Below are positions 17,277-26,227 of a DNA stretch of 44,573 bases, in pieces. The notes beneath the pieces were generated by a model. The model did not search any database, was not told the origin of the DNA, and saw only the letters and a list, made by a program, of their open reading frames with translations. A program made the translations under genes and the position numbers. Origin of the DNA: an uncultured Phycisphaera sp. (GTDB lineage: Bacteria; Planctomycetota; Phycisphaerae; Phycisphaerales; SM1A02); the NCBI GenBank assembly GCA_937919685.1, contig CALFOM010000133.1, forward strand, positions 1 to 44,573, written 5' to 3'. Each line of letters opens with the position of its first letter. Position 1 is the stretch's first letter.

Positions 17277-18302
17277 TCACAAGGGATAGGTCGTCAGCAG
17301 TTGAACGACCTTGGGTTGATCAGGGTACACCCGGAGGCTCGATCGGAAGGCCGCTCCGGCCGCCTCCTTAGCCTGGATCTCTTTTCTTCCCGATCGGAGC
17401 CAGGCATTGAGCTCGTTGACGCCGATCCCATTGAGCGCGGGCCAGAATTCAGGGTCGATCTCCACCGCCCGACGATAGCTCTCGACGCTCGCGTCATAAT
17501 CGCCATGCCGAAAATAGGCCCGGCCAAGCCGTTCCCAGGCCTGAGCCGTGGGTTCGATCGAGATGAGCACCTGCCCGGCGTTGATCGCTTCTGCGAATCG
17601 ATCCTCGCGAGCGTAGCACTCGACCAAGCTCCGGATCACCGCCGGTTCGTTTCCGAGGAGTTCCAGCGCGATTTCGAACGAGTCAATCGCATCCTCGATT
17701 CGTTCGACCCGCATGTACGCTTCGCCGAGGTCTGCCCGGGCGCGACCATCATCTGGCGCGAGCACGACGGCCCGCTCGGCGGGTGCGATCGCATTGCTCG
17801 CCATGTCGAGACCAAGAAACGCACTGCTCATGCCGACAAGGGCGTCGACGCTCTCCGGATCGATTGCCAGCGCCTGCTGATAGGCCCGAATCGCATCGCG
17901 GAGTTTCCCGAGGACCTGCAATACCTCGCCGAATCCGAGTTGTGCTTCGTAATTCCGAGGATCAAGCCGAGTGGCCCGTTCAAACGCCGGCTCCGCGCGT
18001 TCGAATTCCCCGAGATCCTCGTAGGCCAAACCGATGCCGATGTAGGCCACGGTGAGTGAAGGGTTCTCATCAAGCAATTCTTCGAAGATCCGAATCGCGG
18101 TGGCGTGATCGCCGCCCTCGATCGCGGCCCGACCCTCGTTTGTTCGGAACTTCTGCACCGCGGTCGGCTCGCGGACATCGGTCACCACTCTGGTGGGAGA
18201 CGGGAGAGATGAGCGAGGCGAGCCGTTCTTCTCCCCACCTTGACAGGCGAGGAGCAGCGCGGGAATAGCCAGAAGGACGATGGTCTTGGTTCGGTGGAAC
18301 AT
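17277..18302 (-). CDS. TPR-repeat lipoprotein
   Basis: A predicted lipoprotein of 341 residues with lipobox LLAC (Cys20) after a short hydrophobic signal (KTIVLLAIPALLLAC). It is followed by about seven tetratricopeptide repeats covering roughly 55-300, for example AYIGIGLAYEDLGEFERAEPAFERATRLDP. These alpha-helical repeats bind protein partners, so an envelope-associated assembly role is plausible. The ATG at 18302 is chosen because it starts the lipoprotein signal; the frame extends 135 codons upstream into nfo. It lies 58 bases after nfo and 16 bases before queF. Nothing indicates a specific partner. Confidence 0.8.
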   Translation of the reverse strand: MFHRTKTIVLLAIPALLLACQGGEKNGSPRSSLPSPTRVVTDVREPTAVQKFRTNEGRAAIEGGDHATAIRIFEELLDENPSLTVAYIGIGLAYEDLGEFERAEPAFERATRLDPRNYEAQLGFGEVLQVLGKLRDAIRAYQQALAIDPESVDALVGMSSAFLGLDMASNAIAPAERAVVLAPDDGRARADLGEAYMRVERIEDAIDSFEIALELLGNEPAVIRSLVECYAREDRFAEAINAGQVLISIEPTAQAWERLGRAYFRHGDYDASVESYRRAVEIDPEFWPALNGIGVNELNAWLRSGRKEIQAKEAAGAAFRSSLRVYPDQPKVVQLLTTYPL

Positions 18303-18360
18303 GTTTAGTCTGAAGCCTCGAGTGGAGGACCAGTCCCCCACGCCCCTAAGGTCGGCACAA

Positions 18361-19392
18361 TCAGGTACCGGGAGCCAGTGAACCAAGCGTATCGAGATTG
18401 ATCTCATCCCAAGACCGGCCTTCCAGACCTCCTTCCTTCTCGGTCTCGAGGACCATTGGGATGCTCCTCCATGCCGGAACCCGCAGGACGGCCTTGAAAC
18501 AGGCCTCTCCGCAGGTCCCGTGTCCGATATGAGCGTGACGGTCCTTTCGGCTCCCCAGTACTCCGATCGAGTCGTTGAGATGTACCGCAAGCACCTGATC
18601 GAGCCCACAGGTCTCGTCGATCCGGCTGAGAACGGCTTCGGCCCGTTCCTTCGTCGACATGTCGTGCCCGGCAGCGACCGCATGACAGGTGTCGAAACAG
18701 AACCCAATACGTTCGGGAACCTTCACTCGATCTCGAATCCAGCCGAGCTGTCCCGGGTCGTATCCGAGATTGGTGCCACTTCCCACCGTGTTCTCCAACA
18801 ACGTTCGAACCGCATAACCACGGGTCTCCAGTTCGAGCCGATCCAAGGCGCCCACGATCCTGGCAAGCCCCTTCTCTTCATCTGCATTTGGCGGGACACC
18901 GATCGAATTCGGGTCGCCCGCCTTCCGCTTTGATTCCAGATGAGCCCCGGGATGCGCCACACAGGCCGGGATTCCCAGTGCTTCGCATCGTTCGAGTTCT
19001 TCGCGTTGAAGGGCAACCGACTTCTCCCACCCTTCCGAATTGGGTGACGCCATATTCACCAGGTAGCTGTTGTGACTCACCACTCTGGCGGGTGTCTTGC
19101 CCCACCCGAGTCGTTCGATCCCCGCCTTCCAGGCGGCAATGTCCGCCTCCGTCAGCGGCTTCGACTGCCACTGCCGCTGATTCTTGGTGAAGACCTGCAC
19201 GCAGTCACAATTCAGTTCCGTGACCGCGTCGAGAGCGTGATACATGCCACCCGCAATGGAAAGGTGCGAACCGAGCCATGGACGATCTTTGGCACCAGAC
19301 ACCGGATTCTTTGGGCGGGATTCGACGGCCGTCGTGTGGATCTTCGACATGGGTTGATCATCCTCGATCTCACGGCGAAGCGCCGGAATCAT
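18361..19392 (-). CDS. nfo: Deoxyribonuclease IV (AP endonuclease)
   Basis: Endonuclease IV cleaves DNA 5' of abasic sites in base excision repair, using three zinc ions in a TIM barrel. Metal-binding blocks are recognisable in order: GSHLSIAGG, SHNSYLVNMAS, CVAHPGAHLES, LLENTVG, CFDTCHAVAAGHD, AVHLNDS, HAHIGHG and LETEKEG. The first roughly 40 residues are an extension beyond the usual start at about DRPWLGSHLSIAGG. The ATG at 19392 overlaps the preceding stop in an ATGA, which is why it is preferred. ATG 19350 (MSKIHTTAVES) is the alternative. It belongs to the purL-purQ-membrane protein operon. The function is firm; why repair is tied to purine synthesis is unclear. Confidence 0.93.
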   Translation of the reverse strand: MIPALRREIEDDQPMSKIHTTAVESRPKNPVSGAKDRPWLGSHLSIAGGMYHALDAVTELNCDCVQVFTKNQRQWQSKPLTEADIAAWKAGIERLGWGKTPARVVSHNSYLVNMASPNSEGWEKSVALQREELERCEALGIPACVAHPGAHLESKRKAGDPNSIGVPPNADEEKGLARIVGALDRLELETRGYAVRTLLENTVGSGTNLGYDPGQLGWIRDRVKVPERIGFCFDTCHAVAAGHDMSTKERAEAVLSRIDETCGLDQVLAVHLNDSIGVLGSRKDRHAHIGHGTCGEACFKAVLRVPAWRSIPMVLETEKEGGLEGRSWDEINLDTLGSLAPGT

Positions 19393-20261
19393 CCACCATC
19401 CATATCGCGGAATCGTGCATCGAATTCCCGGTCGGTCGCTTCCTGACGGTCGGCCCTTCGGCGTTCGATGTCATCGTATTGCGCCCGGTGGCTCAAACTC
19501 TGTATGGCCCCGAGCAGCATCCGGAGATCGGCACACACGACACCCATCCACCAACCGATCGCGCCGAGGAAGATCGGAAATCGTGCCCTCGCTGCGAAGT
19601 CCCCGACGGTGGTCCACGGCTGAAAGAGGTACGAGCCAGCCACGATCGAGAGGCCAATCAGCATCAGTAGGTAGCACCACGGCGCCGATTCCAGCGTCAT
19701 CTCAGCGACGTCGTCCTGCATCCACCACGCGGTCCGACTGGCAAAGATCGCGGCTGCCGCACCGACGACCATCGCGAGGGCGAACGCCACGAATCCCATC
19801 GACCCCGCCACCGAGGCGTCAGTCATGACGGCTGATACCGCGAGGAATGCCAATGGCAAGATGCTCACGACGAGAATCCACTTCCTGACCATCCGTCGCG
19901 TCGGCGCCAAAGACTCTGGCGGCTGCATCGCGGAACTGCAACGGAACCAGGCGACCAGCCACGGGCTGAGACTAAGCGGAAGCAGAATCCAGATCGGAAA
20001 AGTCCAGATCAATGAAATCACCAGCATCCCGAGCCCGAGATGGGCGCCGAACGCGATCACCTCCCGCCAGACGACGCCGAGGATGATCCGATAGCTCGAA
20101 CGAGCAAGCGAATTGGCATCGCGAAGTCGCACCGCCGCCCGAAGCACGCCGCATTCCGGACATCGCGCCTTGCGCGAGAGTCCCGTCAGGTCATACCCGC
20201 ACCGGCCGCAGCGCGGCGCTTCCTTCCGACTTGGCGACGAGGTGTCAAGTCGGTTCGCCAT
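19389..20261 (-). CDS. Zinc-ribbon membrane protein of unknown function
   Basis: A 290-residue membrane protein with an N-terminal zinc ribbon: Cys18 and Cys21 in CGRCGYDLTGL, Cys34 and Cys37 in CPECG. This arrangement recurs in many planctomycete membrane proteins. About six to eight hydrophobic segments follow (for example LGLGMLVISLIWTFPIWILL, VVSILPLAFLAVSAV, FVAFALAMVVGAAAAIF), and the C-terminus is a charged Arg/Asp/Glu helix. The ATG at 20261 is used. A TTG at 20270 would overlap the purQ stop (TTGA) and is an equally possible coupled start. The stop overlaps nfo by four bases. Its position suggests co-expression with purine synthesis, but no function can be assigned. Confidence 0.8.
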   Translation of the reverse strand: MANRLDTSSPSRKEAPRCGRCGYDLTGLSRKARCPECGVLRAAVRLRDANSLARSSYRIILGVVWREVIAFGAHLGLGMLVISLIWTFPIWILLPLSLSPWLVAWFRCSSAMQPPESLAPTRRMVRKWILVVSILPLAFLAVSAVMTDASVAGSMGFVAFALAMVVGAAAAIFASRTAWWMQDDVAEMTLESAPWCYLLMLIGLSIVAGSYLFQPWTTVGDFAARARFPIFLGAIGWWMGVVCADLRMLLGAIQSLSHRAQYDDIERRRADRQEATDREFDARFRDMDGG

Positions 20262-20266
20262 ATTGC

Positions 20267-21091
20267 TCAATCTACGGCGGCCAACGCAAATCGGACCGCA
20301 TTCTTGAACATCATCAGCCCCGGCGTATCGCCGGATCGAACTGAGGGATCAAGTCGCGTCCAGGTCGGGTGCTGCGACCATCGCGTGTAACGCTCCGGAT
20401 GCGGCATCAGGCCGAAGACCAGGCCGCTGGCATCGCAGATTCCCGCGACGCGATCTTGGGATCCATTGAAATGATCTCGAGCCGTGTATCGCAAGGCGAT
20501 CCGGCCGGATCGATCGAGATCGGCCAGAACGTCTGGGGCCGCCACGAATCGTCCCTCGCCGTGCGCGGAGGGAAGCACCATCACCGCGGGATCGATGCCC
20601 TCGATACCGGCCGTCCAGATGCAGCGACTCTCCGATGGAATCTCGAAGCCGGTCCAATCGTCGCGAAAACGCCCGGCCTCGTTGGGCGCCAGTGCCACGA
20701 TCGGTCGAGACGGGACCTCCGGCCAGTTCTCGCCGTTGCCCGGTCCGGGAAGAAGACCGGCCTGAACCGCAATCTGAAAACCGTTGCACGGGGCGATCAT
20801 CGGAACGCCTCGATCGATCGCGGCGGACAACGCGCCGTAGAGTCCCTTCCTGATCAACTGGGCGAGCACTCGCCCCGCACCGCCATCATCTCCGTAGCTG
20901 AAGCCACCGGGAAGCCCGATGAGCGCAAAGTCGTCGACGATGGCCGGCCGGTCGATCAGATCGGAGAGCAGTACCGAAGTCGGCGTCGCTCCTGCCTCCC
21001 GGAATGCCAGACTCAGTTCGCCGTCACAGTTGATGCCGGGCGCCGTAATGATCAGTGCCCTCGGCGCATCGCCGTGATTCGCGTCGGTCAT
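20267..21091 (-). CDS. purQ: Phosphoribosylformylglycinamidine synthase, glutaminase subunit
   Basis: Class I glutamine amidotransferase subunit supplying ammonia to PurL for step four of purine synthesis. The protein has 274 residues. It opens with ITAPGINCDGEL, followed by GLPGGFSYGDD. The catalytic cysteine lies in APCNGFQIAVQ, and the His and Glu are in GLMPHPERYTRW. The ATG at 21091 overlaps the purL stop as ATGA (21088-21091), so it is preferred over the GTG nine bases upstream. At its 3' end it abuts or overlaps the zinc-ribbon membrane gene. It is longer than the roughly 225-residue Bacillus-type PurQ because of loops after the active-site region. Confidence 0.95.
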   Translation of the reverse strand: MTDANHGDAPRALIITAPGINCDGELSLAFREAGATPTSVLLSDLIDRPAIVDDFALIGLPGGFSYGDDGGAGRVLAQLIRKGLYGALSAAIDRGVPMIAPCNGFQIAVQAGLLPGPGNGENWPEVPSRPIVALAPNEAGRFRDDWTGFEIPSESRCIWTAGIEGIDPAVMVLPSAHGEGRFVAAPDVLADLDRSGRIALRYTARDHFNGSQDRVAGICDASGLVFGLMPHPERYTRWSQHPTWTRLDPSVRSGDTPGLMMFKNAVRFALAAVD

Positions 21092-24000
21092 CGGTCGCAC
21101 CCCTTCTCCCAGGCATTGCGGAAGCGATCGGCCAACTCGGAAGATACGCCGAATTCACCACTTGAAATCACCACTTCGCCACCATCTGGGCCGGCTTCGG
21201 TGAAGCGACCAATGACTGCGTGCGGGATTCCGTCGAAAATCGTGGCGATCGCATCCAAGTCACCTTCCTTCACCTCAAGCAGATATCGGCAGGGGTCTTC
21301 GGCGAAGGCACGAGCGACATCGGAGACGCCATCTCCTCGCACCGGAACCATGTCCAACTGGACATCGACGCCGAGGCCACCCGCGAATGCCATCTCGATG
21401 GCAGCGACGAGCAGGCCGCCTTCGCTGGCGTCGTGAGCACTACGAACCAGACCTTGCTTGATGGCGGCATGAACCGCCGTTGCCGTGCGGGGTCCTCGCT
21501 CGAGATCGACCGTCGGAAGTTCATCACGACCGGACAATGCATCGCCGCCGATTCGAATGAAGTGCGATCCGCCAAGTCGGTCGGTCGTCTCGCCGATCAG
21601 GACGAGTCGATTTCCAGGCCGCTTGGCGTCCATGGTCGTGGCCAGCGATTCATCTTCGACGATACCCATCCCCGAGATCAGCAGCGTCGGCGGGATTCGA
21701 ATGGTCAGACCTTCGTCGGTGGTGAACTGATTGTTGAGCGAATCCTTGCCACTGATGAACGGCGTGCCGTAGGCGATGCCTCCATCGAGGCAGGCCTCGG
21801 CCGCCCGGACCAGAGAGCCAAGATTCCGCGGGTCGTCGCAACTGGGCCAGCAGAAGTTGTCGAGGATGGCGATCCGTGATGGATCCGCGCCGACACAGAC
21901 CATGTTTCGAACGCATTCATCAATCGCCGCGAGTCCCATCTCGTATGGATCGCGTGCCAGCCCAGTGGCCAGACCATTGCCGATCGCCAATCCCTTCGGG
22001 GACGTCGGCACCGGCCGGACGATCGCCGCATCACCGGGTCCGGCATTCGGACCAACGAACGGCTTGACGACGCTTCCGCCTTGAACCTCGTGATCGTACT
22101 GCCGAACGATCCAGGCCTTGCTGGCGAGGTTTGGATGTCCGAGCAGTTGCGCCGCCGCATCGAACAGGCCTGCGATATCGGCGATCTTCGGCTGAGGCTC
22201 GACACCGGGGTCCTCACCACCGGCTTCCAGTGCGGCCCATTCCGGATCCCAGACCGCCTTCCGCACCGGCATCGGCACGCCGTCGTGAAGGAACTCCATG
22301 CCGATCCGGCCGACTTCGACCTCGTCCCAACGGAGAATCAACTCGCGGCCTGGCGTCCCGAAGACGCCGAGGTCGCACCACTCGACGCCATGGCCTTCGC
22401 AGATGGCCGCGATCTTGGCGACCTTCTCGGCCGGGACCGCAAGCACCATGCGTTCCTGCGCTTCGCTGATCCAGACTTCCACCGGCGTCAGTCCGTCATA
22501 TTTCAACGGCGCCTGTTCCAGCTGGACGATCGCACCGATCTTCTCACCCATCTCACCGACCGCACTCGAGAAACCGCCGGCACCGCAATCGGTGATCGCG
22601 GTAAAGAGGCAGCCATCAACGTGATCTCGAGCCGCGAGGACCGCGTCCAGCGTCACCTTCTCGGTGATCGCATTACCGATCTGTACCGCATGACTAAACT
22701 CGTCCGCGTGCGTGTCGGTGAGTTCGGCACTCGAAAAAGTCGCGCCGTGAATCCCGTCGCGTCCGGTCCGGCCGCCCATCGCGATGATTCGATCGCCGGG
22801 AATGGCATCCCCTTCAATCGCGGTTCGCGGCATGACGCCCACGCAACCGCAGTAGACCAGAGGGTTACCGATGTATCGGTCATCGAACCAGACTCCGCCA
22901 TTGACGATGGGGATGCCCATTCGATTCCCGTAGTCACGGACTCCCCCGACCACCTCACCCAGAATGCGATGCGGATGAAGGCAGCCGTTCGGGACAGAGG
23001 GCGCCGCGTCCGTCCCGACACAGAAGACGTTGGTCGCCGCAATCGGCTTCGCGGCGAGCCCCGTTCCCATGATGTCCCGAATGCAACCGCCAATCCCCGT
23101 GGCCGCACCGCCGTAGGGCTCGATCGCGGATGGATGATTGTGCGTCTCAACCTTCATGCAGACCGCGGTGTCTTCGTCGAAGGCGACGATTCCCGCGTTG
23201 TCCACAAAGACCGAGAGGCACCAGTCGTCCAGTCCTTCCGCCATCAGACGGTGGGTGGCGGCCGCCACGGTCGACTTCAGCAGGTTGTCGATGCGAACGC
23301 TGCCATCGGCGCCGAGGGAATGCCCCGGACGGTTTCCAGCCGACTCCCGAATCGAGACCGCCCCGCGGTCGGAGAGATCGGCCGGTTCGTGATAGTCGAT
23401 GGTCGCCTTGAGCGTCTTGTGCACGCAATGCTCGGACCAGGTCTGGGCGAGGGTCTCGAGCTCGATCTCACGAGGCTCGCGTTCCAAAGATCGATAGTGC
23501 GATTGAATCGCCAGCATCTCGTCAAGCGAGAGGAAGAGGTGGGCTTCCCGACTGAGTCGTTCGAGCGACGGGGCATCGAGTTCGCAAAGCGGGACATCGC
23601 GCACTTCAAACGGCTGGTGATGCCCCACGGGGAAGGAACTCGGCTGATACGGCTCGGTGTGAATCGCATGAATGACTGGATTCGCCAGCAGCCTCGTGGC
23701 GAGCTCGCGACCGGCCTCGGCGTCGATGCCACCGAAGGTGTATCGCCGGCCAGTTCGGACCACAATGCCCGATGCGCGATCCTCGCCGACCATCGCCGCG
23801 ATCGCCGTGGCGATCGACGCTGCGGCAGGATCCATCACACCGGGAAGTGGATGAACCTCGATCACCACCTGACCCGGCTCCGGAGTCGCGGCACCGATCA
23901 CCGCGGACTGCATGACCGGATCCGCAAGGAGTTCCTCCGCGATCCGAAGAAGCTCCGCGTCGGCGAGCGACCCTTCCAGAAGATAGACGGCCGCACAGTG

Positions 24001-24150
24001 CACCGAAGACGGAACCAACGCATCCGGAAGCCCGGCGGCGTCCCGGCGAATGGCATCCGCGGTGGGATCCCCGGCTTCCGGTCGGCGGTGAATCTCGATT
24101 CGATGAACAGTGGCGGTCATGGGCGAAGAAACGGCGGTGGCTGTGGACAT
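21088..24150 (-). CDS. purL: PurL with fused PurS-like N-terminal region
   Basis: ATP-dependent synthetase subunit converting FGAR to FGAM. At 1020 residues it is intermediate between the small PurL (about 740, with separate PurS and PurQ) and the large form (about 1300, with a fused glutaminase). Residues 11-85 and 90-170 look like two PurS-type units, each ending alike (LADPVMQSAVI, LANPVIHAIHT). The synthetase core follows: WSEHCVHKTLKATI, VETHNHPSAIEPYGGAATGIGG, ITDCGAGGFSSAVGEMGEK and SAHDASEGGLLVAAIEMA. The ATG at 24150 is used; the next at 24120 is possible. The frame extends 106 codons further into the porin terminator region and is rejected there. purQ follows with a four-base overlap. 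Confidence 0.94.
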   Translation of the reverse strand: MSTATAVSSPMTATVHRIEIHRRPEAGDPTADAIRRDAAGLPDALVPSSVHCAAVYLLEGSLADAELLRIAEELLADPVMQSAVIGAATPEPGQVVIEVHPLPGVMDPAAASIATAIAAMVGEDRASGIVVRTGRRYTFGGIDAEAGRELATRLLANPVIHAIHTEPYQPSSFPVGHHQPFEVRDVPLCELDAPSLERLSREAHLFLSLDEMLAIQSHYRSLEREPREIELETLAQTWSEHCVHKTLKATIDYHEPADLSDRGAVSIRESAGNRPGHSLGADGSVRIDNLLKSTVAAATHRLMAEGLDDWCLSVFVDNAGIVAFDEDTAVCMKVETHNHPSAIEPYGGAATGIGGCIRDIMGTGLAAKPIAATNVFCVGTDAAPSVPNGCLHPHRILGEVVGGVRDYGNRMGIPIVNGGVWFDDRYIGNPLVYCGCVGVMPRTAIEGDAIPGDRIIAMGGRTGRDGIHGATFSSAELTDTHADEFSHAVQIGNAITEKVTLDAVLAARDHVDGCLFTAITDCGAGGFSSAVGEMGEKIGAIVQLEQAPLKYDGLTPVEVWISEAQERMVLAVPAEKVAKIAAICEGHGVEWCDLGVFGTPGRELILRWDEVEVGRIGMEFLHDGVPMPVRKAVWDPEWAALEAGGEDPGVEPQPKIADIAGLFDAAAQLLGHPNLASKAWIVRQYDHEVQGGSVVKPFVGPNAGPGDAAIVRPVPTSPKGLAIGNGLATGLARDPYEMGLAAIDECVRNMVCVGADPSRIAILDNFCWPSCDDPRNLGSLVRAAEACLDGGIAYGTPFISGKDSLNNQFTTDEGLTIRIPPTLLISGMGIVEDESLATTMDAKRPGNRLVLIGETTDRLGGSHFIRIGGDALSGRDELPTVDLERGPRTATAVHAAIKQGLVRSAHDASEGGLLVAAIEMAFAGGLGVDVQLDMVPVRGDGVSDVARAFAEDPCRYLLEVKEGDLDAIATIFDGIPHAVIGRFTEAGPDGGEVVISSGEFGVSSELADRFRNAWEKGCDR

Positions 24151-24276
24151 TTCGCCTGATTTTAGGAGAAGCGAGGCCCGACCGCCCCCGGGTGGACGGC
24201 GAGCGGCGCGAGATCCCCGAAAATGGCATCGGCTCGCGTCAGTTCGACTGGCCGGTCTCCGACGATCACCCAAGAA

Positions 24277-24310
24277 ATGCGGTCCCGCCGGCGAACCAGC
24301 GAGACCGCAT
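24277..24310 (-). terminator. Rho-independent-type terminator after porin 1
   Basis: In the minus-strand transcript ATGCGGTCTCGC pairs with GCGGGACCGCAT, twelve pairs with one G-U, around a ten-base loop. TTTCTTG follows directly. It lies about 30 bases after the stop of the first porin gene and ahead of purL, separating the two units. Confidence 0.8.
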
Positions 24311-24338
24311 GAATGGAAGCAATCAGTCGGCCAGCGGC

Positions 24339-25979
24339 TCAGAAGAGCAGTTGGACATACGTCTTGAAGACGTAGGCGTCGCTCACCGGCGTCGAACGTA
24401 TGCCCGTTTCGGGAGTGGTCCAGGCGGGCGAGACGGAATTGGGCATGTACGTCGCCGAGAAGCCCCACTTCAGGTCCTCGCCGTCGAGATACCAGGTGGC
24501 ACCCATCGTGAAGCCCTGGTACGCGGAGGTGTCCGCATAGGCGCCGTAGAGAGTGTTGAGGTTCTGGGGAGGTGAGGTGAGCTCGCCGAGATTGCCGTTG
24601 TCGACGACGTCCATGTAGTCGAAGCCGATGTAGCCTTCGACATCCTCAGTGAGGTACAGCGAACCGTACAGGCTCAAGCCCAACATTCCCACGTTGCCCG
24701 CGTCGAAGGTCGGATTGCTGCTTCCGACCGGCGCAAAGCCAAAGAAAAGATAGGCCGACGACGAATTGACCATGTGGTAGTAGGCCGATGCGGCGATGGT
24801 CGCACCTCCAAGATTGGCGGTCACATCGGCCGTCAAAGCGAGCCAGTCGTTGTCGCCTCTATCAGTCGAGTTGTTGTAGGACGTGGAATTGAGCAACACC
24901 TGGCTTCGCTGCCAATGGGAACCAACGCCAAGCAGCAGCCCGAATTCCTCTCCCGGCGGAGAAGTCATGGTTTCGAAGTCACGCCACTGTCCAGCGATTT
25001 TGAATTCGGCTCGGGCGGAAAATGCGAACGCTGCCTGCGAGAAGTAGTACGGCGAGTTTGCGGGCTGCGTCGTGCTCAAGGCGAAACCGCTGAGGAGGCG
25101 ATCGTTCCCGCCATCACTGAATGCGCCGCGAACTCTGACCGAATCACTTCCCCAGGAGAGCTCGACGCCCTGACTGCGACCAAGCCCCATGTGCACGGCG
25201 ACGGTATCTCGCTCCCCGGTGAGCTGATAGGCAATCGGGATTTCCCAGCCTCGATCGAATGGAAGTTTGAACTGTCCAACTCGCACCGCAAAACCATCGC
25301 CGAGTTCCTGGAGGATGTAGGCATCGAGTAGTTTGAAATTGCCATTCGCAGCGCCGTATTCTGGAGCCGCCGCCACCGGAGGGGTCGAGTAGAGCTGGAA
25401 TGCATCCGGCCGCTGATTACTGAATTCCCCTTGAATTCGGAATCGCGTATCCGGTCCGAAGACATGGCCCTTGAAGTCCAACCGGGCGTGCGGAATGTCC
25501 CATCCATTTCTGGACGTGACGTCATCCTCGGCCGCGAATTCCTGACCGGGCTGGGTCTCCGCGTTGAATCCATCCCTGATGTGGGAAGACATGTACCGGG
25601 CCTGCACCATGCCGCCGACCTCGAGCCGAAACCGCCCGTCGGGGCTCTGAAGGAAGAACCCATTGTCCCAGCCCCCGCTCATGCCGGCACTTTGAAGGCT
25701 CGCCCGAGTCTCAGAATCGGCCAGAACATCGGTGACGACGCCCCGGATCTGGTCGGCTCGCTCCTGAGTCAGCCAGGTCTCGGCATCGGCCGCTTCGAGT
25801 TCGTTGACCCGTGTCTGAAGCGTACCGTTCTGTTTCTCGATCTCGGCGAGCCGCCGAGCCATCTCCTGGATGGCACTGGCATCGCTGGTTCCAGCATTCT
25901 GCCCGAATGCCGATCCCACGAGAATGAGGCCTGACGCACCCATCACACCGACTGTTAGTCCAATTTGCATCCTGCGCAT
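24339..25979 (-). CDS. Outer-membrane porin 1, coiled-coil N-terminus
   Basis: Predicted outer-membrane beta-barrel of 546 residues, like the planctomycete relatives of phosphate-selective porins OprO/OprP. Signal peptide about 1-27 (ending GSAFGQ). A short coiled coil follows (about 38-62, MARRLAEIEKQNGTLQTRVNELEA), then a conserved block WLTQERADQIRGVVTDVLAD. The barrel begins at NGFFLQSPDGRFRLEVGGMVQARY and ends with KTYVQLLF, an aromatic C-terminal signal for outer-membrane insertion. It is the most divergent of three tandem paralogues. The ATG at 25979 has GAGGA five to six bases upstream; ATGs at 26003 and 26045 are rejected for that reason. A terminator follows. The substrate cannot be inferred. 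Confidence 0.85.
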   Translation of the reverse strand: MRRMQIGLTVGVMGASGLILVGSAFGQNAGTSDASAIQEMARRLAEIEKQNGTLQTRVNELEAADAETWLTQERADQIRGVVTDVLADSETRASLQSAGMSGGWDNGFFLQSPDGRFRLEVGGMVQARYMSSHIRDGFNAETQPGQEFAAEDDVTSRNGWDIPHARLDFKGHVFGPDTRFRIQGEFSNQRPDAFQLYSTPPVAAAPEYGAANGNFKLLDAYILQELGDGFAVRVGQFKLPFDRGWEIPIAYQLTGERDTVAVHMGLGRSQGVELSWGSDSVRVRGAFSDGGNDRLLSGFALSTTQPANSPYYFSQAAFAFSARAEFKIAGQWRDFETMTSPPGEEFGLLLGVGSHWQRSQVLLNSTSYNNSTDRGDNDWLALTADVTANLGGATIAASAYYHMVNSSSAYLFFGFAPVGSSNPTFDAGNVGMLGLSLYGSLYLTEDVEGYIGFDYMDVVDNGNLGELTSPPQNLNTLYGAYADTSAYQGFTMGATWYLDGEDLKWGFSATYMPNSVSPAWTTPETGIRSTPVSDAYVFKTYVQLLF

Positions 25980-25983
25980 GGAA

Positions 25984-25989
25984 TTCCTC
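25984..25989 (-). promoter_or_regulatory. Ribosome binding site fixing the porin 1 start
   Basis: GAGGAA on the minus strand, ending about five bases before the ATG at 25979. No comparable site precedes the in-frame ATGs at 26003 and 26045. Confidence 0.7.
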
Positions 25990-26132
25990 TTTGTCTTGGT
26001 CATGAAAAAAGCTGTGGACTCTGAGACATCGGCCTTCTCGGCCATGAATCATCAGAAACCCGCGCATTGATTGACCAAGAAGGAAAACCTTCGCGATGCA
26101 CCCCCGCCCCGAGGACCGACTGGCACGAAAGA

Positions 26133-26161
26133 CCGGCCGACTCCACTGGGGAGCCGGCCGG
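26133..26161 (-). terminator. Terminator hairpin after porin 2
   Basis: In the minus-strand transcript CCGGCCGGCTCC pairs with GGAGTCGGCCGG, twelve pairs including one G-U, around a five-base loop. TCTTTC follows. It lies about 65 bases after the porin 2 stop and upstream of porin 1, so porin 1 probably has its own promoter between here and 25990. Confidence 0.75.
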
Positions 26162-26227
26162 CCGAGCCCTTGACACGGATCATGGTCACCATGGATCCGC
26201 GTTCGTCGGGTGGATGCCCTCGAAGGA

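Noticed and set aside
22081-24159. 692-codon open frame on the plus strand
   Set aside because: Lies wholly opposite purL, whose motifs are unmistakable; its translation is Arg/His-rich with no recognisable motif.
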